Source of the DNA: an uncultured Lachnospiraceae bacterium
GTDB lineage: Bacteria > Bacillota > Clostridia > Lachnospirales > Lachnospiraceae
Reading direction: 5' to 3'
Assembly: GCA_937965795.1 (NCBI GenBank)
Contig: CALCMD010000111.1
Span: 1 to 30,460, forward strand
DNA: 30,460 bases
Numbering within the stretch: the first letter of the stretch is position 1; every line of letters begins with the position of its first letter. Shown here piece by piece: positions 7,653 to 16,800 of the stretch. The position numbers were made by a program, and so were the translations under genes. Under the pieces are notes generated by a model that was given only the letters and a program-made list of their open reading frames with translations, did not search any database and was not told the origin of the DNA.

Positions 7653-8366
7653 ATGGAAAAAATTTCATTGGAGCAGGAATTAAAGCACAACGCATATCCG
7701 GGAAGAGGAATTATCATTGGAAAGTCGGCGGACGGTACGAAAGCGGTCACCGCTTACTTTATTATGGGAAGAAGTGAGAACAGCCGGAACCGTGTATTCG
7801 TAGAAGAGGGGGCGGGCATCCGTACACAGGCGTTCGATCCGTCAAAGCTGACCGATCCGAGCCTGATTATCTATGCGCCGGTACGTGTTCTGGGAAATCG
7901 TACCATCGTAACAAACGGCGATCAGACTGACACGATCTATGAGGGGATGGATAAAGAGCTGACCTTTGAACAGAGTCTCAGAAGCCGCGAGTTCGAGCCG
8001 GATGCACCAAACTACACACCGAGGATTTCCGGCATCATGCACGTAGAGGGCGGGGCTTATGATTATGCGATGTCTATTTTAAAGAGCAGCAATGGAAATC
8101 CGGATTCCTGCCATCGTTATACCTTTGCATATGAAAATCCTGCAAATGGAGAGGGCCATTTCATCCATACTTATATGTGTGACGGAAACCCGCTTCCAAG
8201 CTTCGAGGGAGAACCGAAGCTGGTAGAGATTCCGGATGATATGGAGGCTTTCACAGAGATGCTCTGGGAAAGCTTAAATGAGGACAATAAGGTCTCTCTT
8301 TTCGTGAGATATATTAATATTGCGACAGGAACCTGGGAAACAAAGATTGTGAATAAGAATCAGTAG
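7653..8366 (+). CDS. IMP cyclohydrolase, PurO-like (PF07826 family)
   Basis: Closes the ring of FAICAR to give IMP, the last step of de novo purine synthesis. The protein is 237 residues, the normal size of the stand-alone archaeal-type cyclohydrolase family, and is recognised by its N-terminal NAYPGRGIIIGKSADG and the YFIMGRSENSRNRVF stretch, plus PNYTPRISGI. It is unrelated in fold to the N-terminal half of the usual bifunctional PurH. AAGGAG (7640-7645) precedes the ATG. It is the first gene after the ZTP riboswitch and is followed within 12 bases by the formyltransferase, so together they replace a two-domain PurH. Confidence 0.92.
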   Translation: MEKISLEQELKHNAYPGRGIIIGKSADGTKAVTAYFIMGRSENSRNRVFVEEGAGIRTQAFDPSKLTDPSLIIYAPVRVLGNRTIVTNGDQTDTIYEGMDKELTFEQSLRSREFEPDAPNYTPRISGIMHVEGGAYDYAMSILKSSNGNPDSCHRYTFAYENPANGEGHFIHTYMCDGNPLPSFEGEPKLVEIPDDMEAFTEMLWESLNEDNKVSLFVRYINIATGTWETKIVNKNQ

Positions 8367-8378
8367 GAGGAAAAGAAG

Positions 8379-9557
8379 ATGAAAGAATTGCAGTTAAAGT
8401 ATGGATGCAACCCAAACCAGAAGCCTTCCAGAATTTATGTGGGAGACGGAAGCGAGCTTCCGATTCAGGTGCTGATGGGACGGCCGGGATATATCAATTT
8501 TCTGGATGCTTTTAATGGATGGCAGTTGGTACGGGAACTGAAAGAAGCGACAGGGCTTCCTGCTGCGACCTCCTTTAAGCATGTATCTCCGGCAGGCGCG
8601 GCGATCGGGCTTCCGTTGACGGAAACACTGGCAAAGATTTACTGGGTTGATGACATGGGCGAGCTTTCCCCGCTGGCCTGCGCCTATGCGAGAGCCAGAG
8701 GAGCGGACAGAATGTCTTCGTTCGGCGATTTTATCGCGCTGTCAGACGTGTGTGATAAAGATACGGCCAGCCTGATCAAGCGCGAGGTATCGGATGGCGT
8801 GATTGCTCCGGGCTATACAAAGGAGGCGCTGGAGATTCTGGCACAGAAGAAGAATGGAAACTATAATGTGATCCAGATTGATGAAAACTACAGACCGAAT
8901 CCAATCGAGCACAAGGAGGTATTCGGAATCACCTTTGAGCAGGGGAGACAGGAGCTGCCGATCAATGACGAGCTGCTTTCCAATATCGTGACGGAGAATA
9001 AGGAGCTTCCGGAGGAAGCTATTCGTGACCTGAAGATTTCCCTGATCACACTGAAATACACCCAGTCAAACTCCGTATGTTTCGTAAAGGACGGACAGGC
9101 GATCGGGATTGGCGCCGGGCAGCAGTCCCGTGTACATTGTACCCGCCTGGCAGGTCAGAAAGCGGATAACTGGCTGCTGCGTCAGTGCCCGAAGGTTATG
9201 AATCTTCCGTTTATTGACGGCATCCGCCGCGCGGACAGGGACAATGCCATTGATGTTTATATTGGCGAGGAGTATATGGATGTTCTGGCAGACGGTGCAT
9301 GGCAGAAGATTTTTAAGGAGAAGCCGGAGGTATTCACCAGAGAAGAGAAGCGTGCATGGCTCGATCAGATGACAGGCGTCACACTTGGCTCGGATGCTTT
9401 CTTCCCGTTCAGCGATAATATCGAACGTGCGAAGAAGAGCGGCGTGACCTATATTGCGGAGCCGGGAGGTTCTGTGAGAGATGACGCAGTCATCGAGTGC
9501 TGCAATAAATACAATATGGTTATGGCATTTACGGGAATCCGTCTATTTCATCATTAA
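8379..9557 (+). CDS. purH: AICAR formyltransferase (formyltransferase-only PurH)
   Basis: Transfers a formyl group from 10-formyl-tetrahydrofolate to AICAR (ZMP), giving FAICAR. The protein is 392 residues and corresponds only to the C-terminal AICAR-transformylase domain of PurH. The catalytic Lys-His pair is K67-H68 in SFKHVSPAG, and the family stretch RVHCTRLAGQKADNW is present. AGGAGG (8365-8370) overlaps the stop codon of the cyclohydrolase gene, so the two are tightly coupled. Both are under the ZTP riboswitch: when folate is limiting ZMP rises and this enzyme is made. A terminator follows directly. Confidence 0.95.
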   Translation: MKELQLKYGCNPNQKPSRIYVGDGSELPIQVLMGRPGYINFLDAFNGWQLVRELKEATGLPAATSFKHVSPAGAAIGLPLTETLAKIYWVDDMGELSPLACAYARARGADRMSSFGDFIALSDVCDKDTASLIKREVSDGVIAPGYTKEALEILAQKKNGNYNVIQIDENYRPNPIEHKEVFGITFEQGRQELPINDELLSNIVTENKELPEEAIRDLKISLITLKYTQSNSVCFVKDGQAIGIGAGQQSRVHCTRLAGQKADNWLLRQCPKVMNLPFIDGIRRADRDNAIDVYIGEEYMDVLADGAWQKIFKEKPEVFTREEKRAWLDQMTGVTLGSDAFFPFSDNIERAKKSGVTYIAEPGGSVRDDAVIECCNKYNMVMAFTGIRLFHH

Positions 9558-9575
9558 GGATACCGTACAAAAGAA

Positions 9576-9608
9576 GGGCGCTGGCAGAAATTCTGCGGCG
9601 CCCCTTTT
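9576..9608 (+). terminator. Intrinsic terminator of the purO-like/purH operon
   Basis: GGGCGCTGGCAG (9576-9587) pairs imperfectly with CTGCGGCGCCCC (9593-9604) and is followed by TTTT. A run of A precedes it, but no gene on the other strand needs it. Confidence 0.85.
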
Positions 9609-9634
9609 AAAACGAGAAGAAACTGTGCTATGAT
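9606..9634 (+). promoter_or_regulatory. Promoter of pepF with extended -10
   Basis: TATGAT (9629-9634) is preceded by TGC (extended -10). The -35 is weak (TTTAAA, 9606-9611) with a 17-base spacer and overlaps the T-run of the preceding terminator. Confidence 0.6.
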
Positions 9635-9667
9635 TAAGAAAAAATGGTAATGTGACAGGAGGAAGTT

Positions 9668-11476
9668 ATGGCAAAAATCAGAAAGCGTGAGGAGATAAAG
9701 ACAGAGGACACCTGGGCTTTGGAGGACTTGTACGGAGGGGAAGAACTGTTTGAGAAGGACTGCATCAGGCTGTCGGAGCTGATTGACAGGTTTTCCGTTT
9801 ATCAGGGTCGTCTGAAAGAGAGCAGCGGGATGCTTTTTCAGGCGCTGGAAGCTTATGCAGAGATGAATCAGCTTTTTGAGAAGGTATACGTTTATGCAAA
9901 TCAGAAGCTTCATCAGGATATGGGCAATGCGAAGAGCCAGCAGACGGCAGGAGAATTGGAAGTGATGCGGAACCGTCTGGATACCGTACAGTCGTACCTG
10001 GTTCCGGAAATTCTGGAACTGTCTGGGGAACTCCTGGAGAAATATTATGAGGAGCTTCCAAAGCTTACATTCTATCGCCGCTTTCTGGAGGAAATTTCCC
10101 GCCAGAAGGCTCATACGCTGGATGCAAAGACGGAGGGGATTCTGGCGAAAGCAGGAGAAATGGCAAACGCGCCTTCCAATATTTTCCGTATGTTCCAGAA
10201 CGCCGACATCACCTTCGAGCCAGTGACGGGGGAGGAAGGAAAGGAGCTGCCGCTGACGCAGGGCAGTTACATGTCTTACCTGCAAAGCGGGAACCGGCGC
10301 ATACGGCAGGAGGCGTTTGAAAATCTTTATCAGGGCTATGCGCAATTTAAAAATACTCTGGCGGCCGTCTATGAAGCGAATGCAAAGCAGGCGAATTTCT
10401 ATGCAAGGATGCACAACTATGGTTCTTCTCTGGAGGCCGCCCTGGACGACGCCAATATTCCGGTGGAAGTATATGAAAACCTGATTGAAGCGGTACATGC
10501 CCATATGGAGCCGCTGCACCGCTATATGCGTCTGCGGAAGAAACTGCTAGGAGTGGATGAGCTGCATATGTATGATATCTATGTGCCGTTGGTGCGTGAA
10601 ATGCAGATGGAGATTCCTTATGAAAAGGCGAAGGAGATGGTAAAAAAAGGGCTGGCTCCGCTGGGAGCGGCGTATCAGGAACTCTTGCAGGAGGGCTTTG
10701 ACCATCGCTGGATTGACGTCTATGAAAATGAAAATAAGCGGACGGGTGCGTATTCCTGGGGAGCTTACGGCACGCATCCTTATGTGCTGCTGAATTACCA
10801 TGAACGGCTGAATGATGTGTTCACGCTGGCACATGAGATGGGCCATGCGCTGCATTCCTGGCATTCCGATCAGAAGCAGGAATATCTCTATGCGGGGTAT
10901 AAGATTTTTGTGGCGGAAGTGGCTTCTACCTGTAACGAAGCGCTGCTGATTCACGATCTGATGGAAAATTGTTCGGATGAGCGGGAAAAAGCGTATCTGA
11001 TCAATTATTTTCTGGAACAGTTCCGGACGGCTCTGTACCGCCAGACCATGTTTGCGGAATTTGAAAAGATCACGCACGAAATGACCGGGCGGGGAGCGTC
11101 TCTGAATGCGGATACCCTGTGTAGAATTTATCTGGATTTGAACCGGGCATATTATGGGGCGGATGTGGTATCGGATGAGGAGATACAGTATGAGTGGTCG
11201 CGGATTCCGCATTTCTACACACCGTTTTATGTCTATCAGTACGCGACAGGGTTTTCAGCCGCGATTGCTATCAGCAGTAAGATTCTGGCGGGAGAGGAAA
11301 AGGCGCTGGAGGGGTATTTTCAGTTTTTGAGCGGCGGAAGCTCTCAGGATCCGATCGAGCTTTTAAAGCTTGCGGGGGTGGATATGGAGAAGCGGGAACC
11401 GGTAGAACGGGCGCTTCATGTCTTTGAAGAGTATGTGGAAAAATTTGAAAAGCTGTGCTGCCCGGCAAAGTGTTAA
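9668..11476 (+). CDS. pepF: Oligoendopeptidase F (M3B zinc metallopeptidase)
   Basis: A cytosolic zinc peptidase that cuts short peptides of about 7-17 residues and helps to recycle peptides. The protein is 602 residues, the usual PepF length. The zinc motif is HEMGH (H389, E390, H393), and the third ligand is E417 in FVAEVAST. The N-terminal start (RKREEIKTEDTWALEDLYGG) is the typical PepF opening. AGGAGG (9657-9662) supports the ATG. It has its own extended -10 promoter, and no terminator is visible before the next promoter at 11485. No signal peptide. Confidence 0.97.
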   Translation: MAKIRKREEIKTEDTWALEDLYGGEELFEKDCIRLSELIDRFSVYQGRLKESSGMLFQALEAYAEMNQLFEKVYVYANQKLHQDMGNAKSQQTAGELEVMRNRLDTVQSYLVPEILELSGELLEKYYEELPKLTFYRRFLEEISRQKAHTLDAKTEGILAKAGEMANAPSNIFRMFQNADITFEPVTGEEGKELPLTQGSYMSYLQSGNRRIRQEAFENLYQGYAQFKNTLAAVYEANAKQANFYARMHNYGSSLEAALDDANIPVEVYENLIEAVHAHMEPLHRYMRLRKKLLGVDELHMYDIYVPLVREMQMEIPYEKAKEMVKKGLAPLGAAYQELLQEGFDHRWIDVYENENKRTGAYSWGAYGTHPYVLLNYHERLNDVFTLAHEMGHALHSWHSDQKQEYLYAGYKIFVAEVASTCNEALLIHDLMENCSDEREKAYLINYFLEQFRTALYRQTMFAEFEKITHEMTGRGASLNADTLCRIYLDLNRAYYGADVVSDEEIQYEWSRIPHFYTPFYVYQYATGFSAAIAISSKILAGEEKALEGYFQFLSGGSSQDPIELLKLAGVDMEKREPVERALHVFEEYVEKFEKLCCPAKC

Positions 11477-11484
11477 AAAAGTAG

Positions 11485-11512
11485 TTGCACTCGGATGAAT
11501 TTGTGTTACAAT
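11485..11512 (+). promoter_or_regulatory. Sigma-A promoter of the nitroreductase-like gene
   Basis: TTGCAC (11485-11490), a 16-base spacer and TACAAT (11507-11512), eight bases after the pepF stop. An in-frame ATG at 11485 would start inside this promoter, which argues against that start. Confidence 0.75.
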
Positions 11513-11544
11513 ATCTTTACAGAATGATTAAGAGGGTAGATAAC

Positions 11545-12306
11545 ATGAATTTATATGAAGCGATATATGCCAGATACTCTGTGAGAAAATACCGCATGGA
11601 GCCGGTAGAGGATAAAATCATTGAGGGGATTTTCCGGTTTCTGGAGGAATCGGAACCTCTGTTTCCGGAAATCAAAATCTGTGTGAAGATTTATCCGGAG
11701 CAGGGAGAAAAGCTGAGGTTTTTCGGTCTTATGGGAGTATCGGCGCCGCATTATCTTGCTGTTTTTACAGAAAAAAAGGAAAAGAGTGAGATGAATGCGG
11801 GGTATGTGATGCAGCAGATCGCGCTTTATCTGACGTCAAAAGGCGTAGGAAGCTGCTACCAGGGAGGAAAGAAGAAGCATGACGCAAAGCTTGAAGAAGA
11901 TGGATTTTTCTGTGCGATGGTTATGGCGTTCGGATATCCGAAAAATTTGGTGAAGAACCGGAATTCAAAGAGACTGTCCCTGGAGGAACTCTGCGCTTTT
12001 AAAGCGCAGCCGAAGGCACATACAAAAGAACTGCTGGAGATGGCGCGCCTGTCGCCCTCCAGCTTTAACAGCCAGCCCTGGAGATTTGTGGTGTATGAGA
12101 ACCGCTTTCATGTTTTTTCAAAAAAGCCGGTAATCGGCCAGGATAGAAGGAATAAATACGATGAATTTAATTTTGGAGTTATGTTGGCGAACGTGATGAC
12201 GGCGGCGGAGGAGCTTTGGATTGACGTCGATCTGATCAAACTGGACAATATTACTCACATAACTTTGCCGAACAATCAATATGTAATCAGCGTAATTTTA
12301 AAATGA
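11545..12306 (+). CDS. Nitroreductase-family protein, TM1586-like
   Basis: A flavin-dependent oxidoreductase fold of 253 residues; the substrate is unknown. The N-terminus MNLYEAIYARYSVRKY is a typical nitroreductase start with FMN phosphate-binding Arg residues. A second nitroreductase-like stretch, ARLSPSSFNSQPWRFVV, comes about two thirds along (near residues 168-186). This order resembles TM1586-type nitroreductases (PF14512), in which a single chain forms what is normally a dimer; I infer this from the motif order. AAGAGGG (11530-11536) precedes the ATG by 8 bases. It has its own promoter and no visible terminator before the tRNA promoter. Confidence 0.82.
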   Translation: MNLYEAIYARYSVRKYRMEPVEDKIIEGIFRFLEESEPLFPEIKICVKIYPEQGEKLRFFGLMGVSAPHYLAVFTEKKEKSEMNAGYVMQQIALYLTSKGVGSCYQGGKKKHDAKLEEDGFFCAMVMAFGYPKNLVKNRNSKRLSLEELCAFKAQPKAHTKELLEMARLSPSSFNSQPWRFVVYENRFHVFSKKPVIGQDRRNKYDEFNFGVMLANVMTAAEELWIDVDLIKLDNITHITLPNNQYVISVILK

Positions 12307-12329
12307 TTTGGTATTATGTAAAATTTCCC

Positions 12330-12358
12330 TTGACAAAGGAGGGAAAAAATAGTATAGT
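12330..12358 (+). promoter_or_regulatory. Strong promoter of tRNA-Gly
   Basis: TTGACA (12330-12335), a 17-base spacer and TATAGT (12353-12358). The predicted start is near 12365, about 22 bases before the mature tRNA. Confidence 0.88.
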
Positions 12359-12386
12359 ATTGCTTGTGTTCAGCAGAACACAAAAT

Positions 12387-12459
12387 GCGCGAGTGGCTCA
12401 GTTGGTGGAGCGCGACCTTGCCAAGGTCGAGGCCGCGGGTTCGAGTCCCGTCTCGCGCT
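12387..12459 (+). tRNA. tRNA-Gly (anticodon GCC)
   Basis: A 73-base cloverleaf. The acceptor stem is GCGCGAG (12387-12393) with CTCGCGC (12452-12458), and the D-stem is GCTC/GAGC. The anticodon stem CGACC/GGTCG holds loop TTGCCAA with anticodon GCC. The T-arm is CGGGTTCGAGTCCCG and the discriminator base is T. CCA is not encoded and must be added after transcription. It decodes GGC and GGU. It stands alone with its own promoter and terminator. Confidence 0.97.
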
Positions 12460-12496
12460 TTTCTTATGCGCAAATGTGCAGAGCATCGCAAAGAGG

Positions 12497-12550
12497 AGAG
12501 CTTTACATAGGTTTCATGCAGGGGCATGGGCTGTGTAAGGCTTCTTTTGT
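12497..12550 (+). terminator. Terminator after tRNA-Gly
   Basis: AGCTTTACATAGGTTTCATGC (12499-12519) pairs with GCATGGGCTGTGTAAGGCT, using several G-U pairs, over a 3-5 base loop, followed by TTCTTTTGTT. The T-rich tail is interrupted but present. Confidence 0.75.
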
Positions 12551-12618
12551 TCTATGCTGTATATGGAAACGCCATAAGAAGGCCATGAATCGTTAGGATT
12601 GAAAAAAGGAGAGAAAAT

Positions 12619-12984
12619 ATGAAATTACTGTATGAATTTGGAGTGATTCTTTTTATCACATTTTTAGGGGAGCTTTTGTATCTTGTTCTTCCACTGCCGG
12701 TTCCGGCAAGTATATACGGACTTTTGCTGATGCTTTTGGCTCTTGCCACAAAGACGGTAAAGCTGGAACAGGTCGGAAGGGCGGGGAAGTTTCTGATTGA
12801 AATTATGCCGCCCATGTTTCTGCCGGCTGCGGTGAATCTGGTATCTGTATGGCCCAGGCTTCAGAAAGTACTGCTTCCGGTTCTGGTGATTACGGTTTTC
12901 ACCACGGGAATCGTGATGGCAGTTACAGGAAGAACAGCACAGGCGGTCATCCGGAGAAAGAACAAGGAGGGACGGGAAGTATGA
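12619..12984 (+). CDS. lrgA: LrgA/CidA-family holin-like membrane protein
   Basis: A small membrane protein of 121 residues with four predicted helices, the usual LrgA/CidA size. The family signature LPLPVPASIYGLLLMLLAL sits in the first half, and MPPMFLPAAVNLV follows. LrgA/CidA proteins affect murein hydrolase activity and autolysis and, in some species, export of pyruvate or other small acids; the role here is not known. AAAGGAGAG lies just before the ATG. lrgB overlaps its stop by 4 bases. No LytSR-type two-component regulator is nearby. Confidence 0.92.
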   Translation: MKLLYEFGVILFITFLGELLYLVLPLPVPASIYGLLLMLLALATKTVKLEQVGRAGKFLIEIMPPMFLPAAVNLVSVWPRLQKVLLPVLVITVFTTGIVMAVTGRTAQAVIRRKNKEGREV

Positions 12985-13673
12985 GAGAAATTTTGTGCAA
13001 TTCCGCATATTACGGGCTGCTTGTCTGCATCATCGGATTTGCTTTCGGGTCATTTTTAAAAAAGAAGCTGAAATGGGGATTTTTGAATCCGCTTCTGATT
13101 TCCATTCTTTTTGTGATTGCTGCAAACGGGATTCTGGGTGTGGACTATGAGAGCTTCCAGAAATCTGCAAAGTTTTTGAGCTATCTTCTGACGCCGGCGA
13201 CCGTATGTCTGGCAATTCCACTGTATCAGGAGCTTTCGGTTTTAAAAGAAAACCTGGCGGCGGTAGTTCTTGGAATCCTGGCGGGCGTGTTCTCAAGTCT
13301 TGGAAGCGTATTGGGACTGGCCGTGCTTTTTGGACTGGATCATACGTATTATGTTACCCTGCTTCCGAAGTCGATCACGACTGCGATCGGAATGGGCGTT
13401 TCAGAAGAGCTGGGGGGAATTACCACAATTACCGTAGCGGTCATTATCGTGACGGGAGTGATTGGAAATGTCGCGGCAGAGCTTGTGTGCCGTCTGTTTC
13501 GAATCGTAGAGCCAGTAGCGGTGGGGCTTGCCATCGGGACAAGTTCTCACGCCATTGGAACGTCAAAAGCGATGGAGCTGGGGGAAATTGAGGGAGCGAT
13601 GAGCAGCCTGGCCATTGCGGTAGCAGGGCTTTTGACGGTCATCGGGGCGTCGGTCTTTGCAAATTTTTTGTAG
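12981..13673 (+). CDS. lrgB: LrgB/CidB-family membrane protein
   Basis: The partner of LrgA: an integral membrane protein of 230 residues with about 7 hydrophobic segments. Family stretches include LTPATVCLAIPLYQ, the Gly-rich SVLGLAVLFG, LLPKSITTAIGM and the C-terminal GTSSHAIGTSKAMELGE. The start is the ATG that overlaps the lrgA stop (ATGA), with AAGGAGG at 12964-12970; a longer in-frame ORF from 12849 lies inside lrgA and has no ribosome binding site. The two genes form one operon. No terminator is clear in 13674-13780. Confidence 0.93.
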   Translation: MREILCNSAYYGLLVCIIGFAFGSFLKKKLKWGFLNPLLISILFVIAANGILGVDYESFQKSAKFLSYLLTPATVCLAIPLYQELSVLKENLAAVVLGILAGVFSSLGSVLGLAVLFGLDHTYYVTLLPKSITTAIGMGVSEELGGITTITVAVIIVTGVIGNVAAELVCRLFRIVEPVAVGLAIGTSSHAIGTSKAMELGEIEGAMSSLAIAVAGLLTVIGASVFANFL

Positions 13674-13780
13674 CAGATATATCCGAAATGCCTTGTTTGG
13701 TTAAAATTCTGAAAAACAGGAGAAATCAGGAAGGGAAAATGGGAAATATGCTGTAAGAAAGCCGATATAAGGAAAAGGTA

Positions 13781-13809
13781 TTGAAAAAAAGTCATAAATA
13801 TGAGATAAT
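13781..13809 (+). promoter_or_regulatory. Sigma-A promoter of the first GH101 gene
   Basis: TTGAAA (13781-13786), a 17-base spacer and GATAAT (13804-13809) in AT-rich DNA. The leader from about 13816 to 13890 contains a short direct repeat (ACATATAA twice). No catabolite-responsive (cre) site or regulator gene was seen. Confidence 0.75.
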
Positions 13810-13877
13810 TTAAACATATAAACATATAAAAAATGTAAAAAATCAGGACGTTGTTTGATGTATCCTGAAAAAGAAAT

Positions 13878-13882
13878 GGAGG
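13878..13882 (+). promoter_or_regulatory. Ribosome binding site deciding the first GH101 start
   Basis: GGAGG is 8 bases before the ATG at 13891, and the protein then begins directly with a clean signal peptide. An in-frame ATG at 13855 has no such site. Confidence 0.8.
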
Positions 13883-13890
13883 TATTTGTT

Positions 13891-16800
13891 ATGAAAAAGC
13901 GTAAAGTTATGAAGCTGCTGAGCTGCGTCATCGCCTTTAGCATGGCCATGACGGCGGCACCTTCTACGGCGCTTGCGGCAGAGATTCCGGTTGTCACATG
14001 GGATGATCTGGAAATGCCTGGCATTGCCGAAAGAGCGATTCTGGAAGACGGAGTGAATGATGCGTGGGCGCAGGATGAAGCGACTGTGCTGGGAGAAGGC
14101 TCCGTTAACGAAAAAACAGAAGATGGATGGCTGCATCTGAAGTCAGGCAGCGGAAACGGAAACAGCGCTGGAGACTCTTCTCAATATCCGGCGATGTTTG
14201 TAAATCCAAAGACCTTTGACTTTAGTCAGGAAGGTTATTTTGAGTTTACGATGAGTTCTGTTTCGGCAAGGACGGATACACGTTTTGGCGTTTATCTGGG
14301 TTATCAGAATCCAGGAGAAGGTATGTTCCTGGGATATGACGCCGGCGGATGGTTCTGGCAGAAATATACAGGCGGTGACGGCGACTATTATGGAGGAACC
14401 AGAGTTGCGGCGCCGGAAGCCGACGTACAGGCAAAAGTGAAAATTATGTGGACGGCAGATAAAAAGTTTACACTGATCGTGAACGAAACGACCGTGTTTG
14501 AAAATGAAACCTGCGATCTGGATTTGAGTTCCGGAAAGATCGCCTTTAAGCTTAGTACGCGTGGGGATGCGTGTACGGAGGTAAAAGTAAAAGACGTTCA
14601 CTATACCGGTCAGGCGGCTGCGGAGAGCCATCAGGTAACCGGAAAGGTTGTAAATGAAAGAGGAGAGGCAGTTGGGGGAGCCAGCGTGACGATCGGCGGG
14701 CAGACGGTTACGACAGGAAGCGATGGTACATATACCTTTGCCGAGATGGGGTTAGGAACCTACACGATAACCGTGACGAGTGATGATTATGGTACGGGCT
14801 ATGGCAGTGTTACGGTGGAGCATGAAGATGCGGCAGCCGGGGATATTACACTTCCGGAAAAACCTGCGGTACCTTCCAGAACCCTCAGAACAGCAGACAT
14901 GGATGTGCAGGTGGCAGAGAATTTCCCTTCTGTCATCCAGTATGATATGAAGGGAAATCTGGCAGGAAAGACATTCCTGGGACAGACAGAGGAGCTGAAT
15001 ACCATTAAGATTAACGGTATTTCCATCGCTGTTTCCGAGGAGGATGTGGAAAAGACCTTTACAGACACAAAGGCTGTCTACAAAATGACTCTGCGGGGAG
15101 AAAACGCACCAGCGAATGAAAAAGTAGACTGTGTGATTACGGCAGAAATCTCTGTGGATAAGAATACCGCGTCTTTTGACATTACAAAGGTAGAAAATAA
15201 ACTGACAGAGAAAGACGAGAACGGATACGAGGTTTACCCGGTTCAGACGATCGAAATCCCGAATCACAGCCTGATCTCCGTACGCAGTTCACAGGCAAAT
15301 GCGAATCTGAAGGCGGCGAAGATGTCCAGTAACACCATGATCAGCGGTGATAAATATTTTGAGGTGACAAAAAATATGTCTGCTGTGAATGAAGATTTCA
15401 TGTATGGCTTTGTGTCAAACGATGAGATGAGTGCGGGACTCTGGAGTAATTCCGAGTATCAGGGAACGCATGTGGCCTCCTATATCACGGCTGGCGGCGC
15501 CAGCAATACACGCGTCATGGCGACGACTTCTACCGTGGATGGAGAGAAATCGGTAGGACTGGCGAGTACCGCATGGTTCTATGACAGAAAGATCACGCCG
15601 GTAGTGAACGGCACACGGCGGACTTATGTCGTGCCGCACGAGATTATGCCAGGTGCGAAAGTAGTTATTACGGGTGATGAGAATAAAGACGGCGATATCG
15701 ACTGGCAGGACGGCGCGGTAGCGTTCCGCGACATTATGCACAATCCGCAGGGCTGCGAGGTAGTGCCGGAGCTGGTAAACTATCGTATTGCCATGAACTT
15801 CGGAAGTATGGCGGCAAATCCGTTTTTGACAAATCTGGACGGCGTAAAGAGAGTCTATCTGAATACGGACGGTCTGGGACAGGGCGTTCTGTTAAAGGGA
15901 TATGGTTCAGAGGGACACGATTCCGGACATCCGGATTACGGCGATATTGGAAGACGGATCGGCGGGGCGCAGGATATGAATACGCTGCTTACCGAGGGTA
16001 AGAAAATGGGCGCTCTGTTTGGCGTACATGTAAACGCGAGCGAGATGTATGCGGAGGCAAAAGCGTTTGACGATGAGCTTTCCAGAGGAGACGCCGGAAT
16101 CAACAGCGGATGGAACTGGCTGGATCAGGGCGTCGGCATCAATTCCGCCTATGACCTGGCGAGCGGCAGACGTGAAGCGCGTTTCCAGGAGCTTTATGAC
16201 CAGGTAGGAAACAATCTTGATTTCATTTATGTGGACGTATGGGGAAATGGCGTATCCGGTGAAGGTGAGGACGCATGGTACTCCAGAATGCTGGCGAGAG
16301 AGATCAATGGATTTGGATGGCGTCTGGCAACCGAGTGGGGACCTACCCAGGAGTATGATTCTACCTTGCAACACTGGGCCGCAGACCTGGGATACGGCGA
16401 TTATGATTCTAAGGGAGAGAACAGTGAAGTGATGCGTTTCCTGCGCAATCATCAGAAGGATTCCTGGATTGCTGATTATCCGCGTTACAGTGGAGCGGCA
16501 CAGGCGCCTCTTCTCGGAGGTCTGAATATGACAGACTTCGAAGGATGGCAGGGACGTACCGATTTTAAGAACTATATCACGATCATGTTCCGTCATAACC
16601 TGATTACGAAATATTTACAGCACTATCAGGTGGTAGACTGGGTGGATGGGACTCCCGTCAGCATGGCAAGAGGATCGTGGACACCGGAAATGCAGATTAC
16701 GCTGAGAAATACAAAGAGCGATACGGATAAGACTGAGATTGTGGTCAGCAGGGATTCGAATGATTACAGCAACCTGTCACAGTACAGAAGCAGAACGATC

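Noticed and set aside
7589..7777. Small plus-strand ORF starting in the ZTP riboswitch terminator
   Set aside because: It begins in the terminator loop, has no ribosome binding site and overlaps the start of the cyclohydrolase gene in another frame.
9554..10519. Long minus-strand ORF (321 codons) opposite pepF
   Set aside because: It lies antisense to a clear pepF, its translation is rich in Arg, His, Leu and Gln with no domain, and it has no ribosome binding site. It is a shadow of codon use.
12303..12596. Plus-strand ORF of 97 codons across the tRNA-Gly
   Set aside because: It covers the tRNA promoter, tRNA and terminator, which explain the sequence better.
13674..13780. Possible terminator after lrgB
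   Set aside because: CTTGTTT and AAACAG can pair weakly but the stem is short and no T-run follows.
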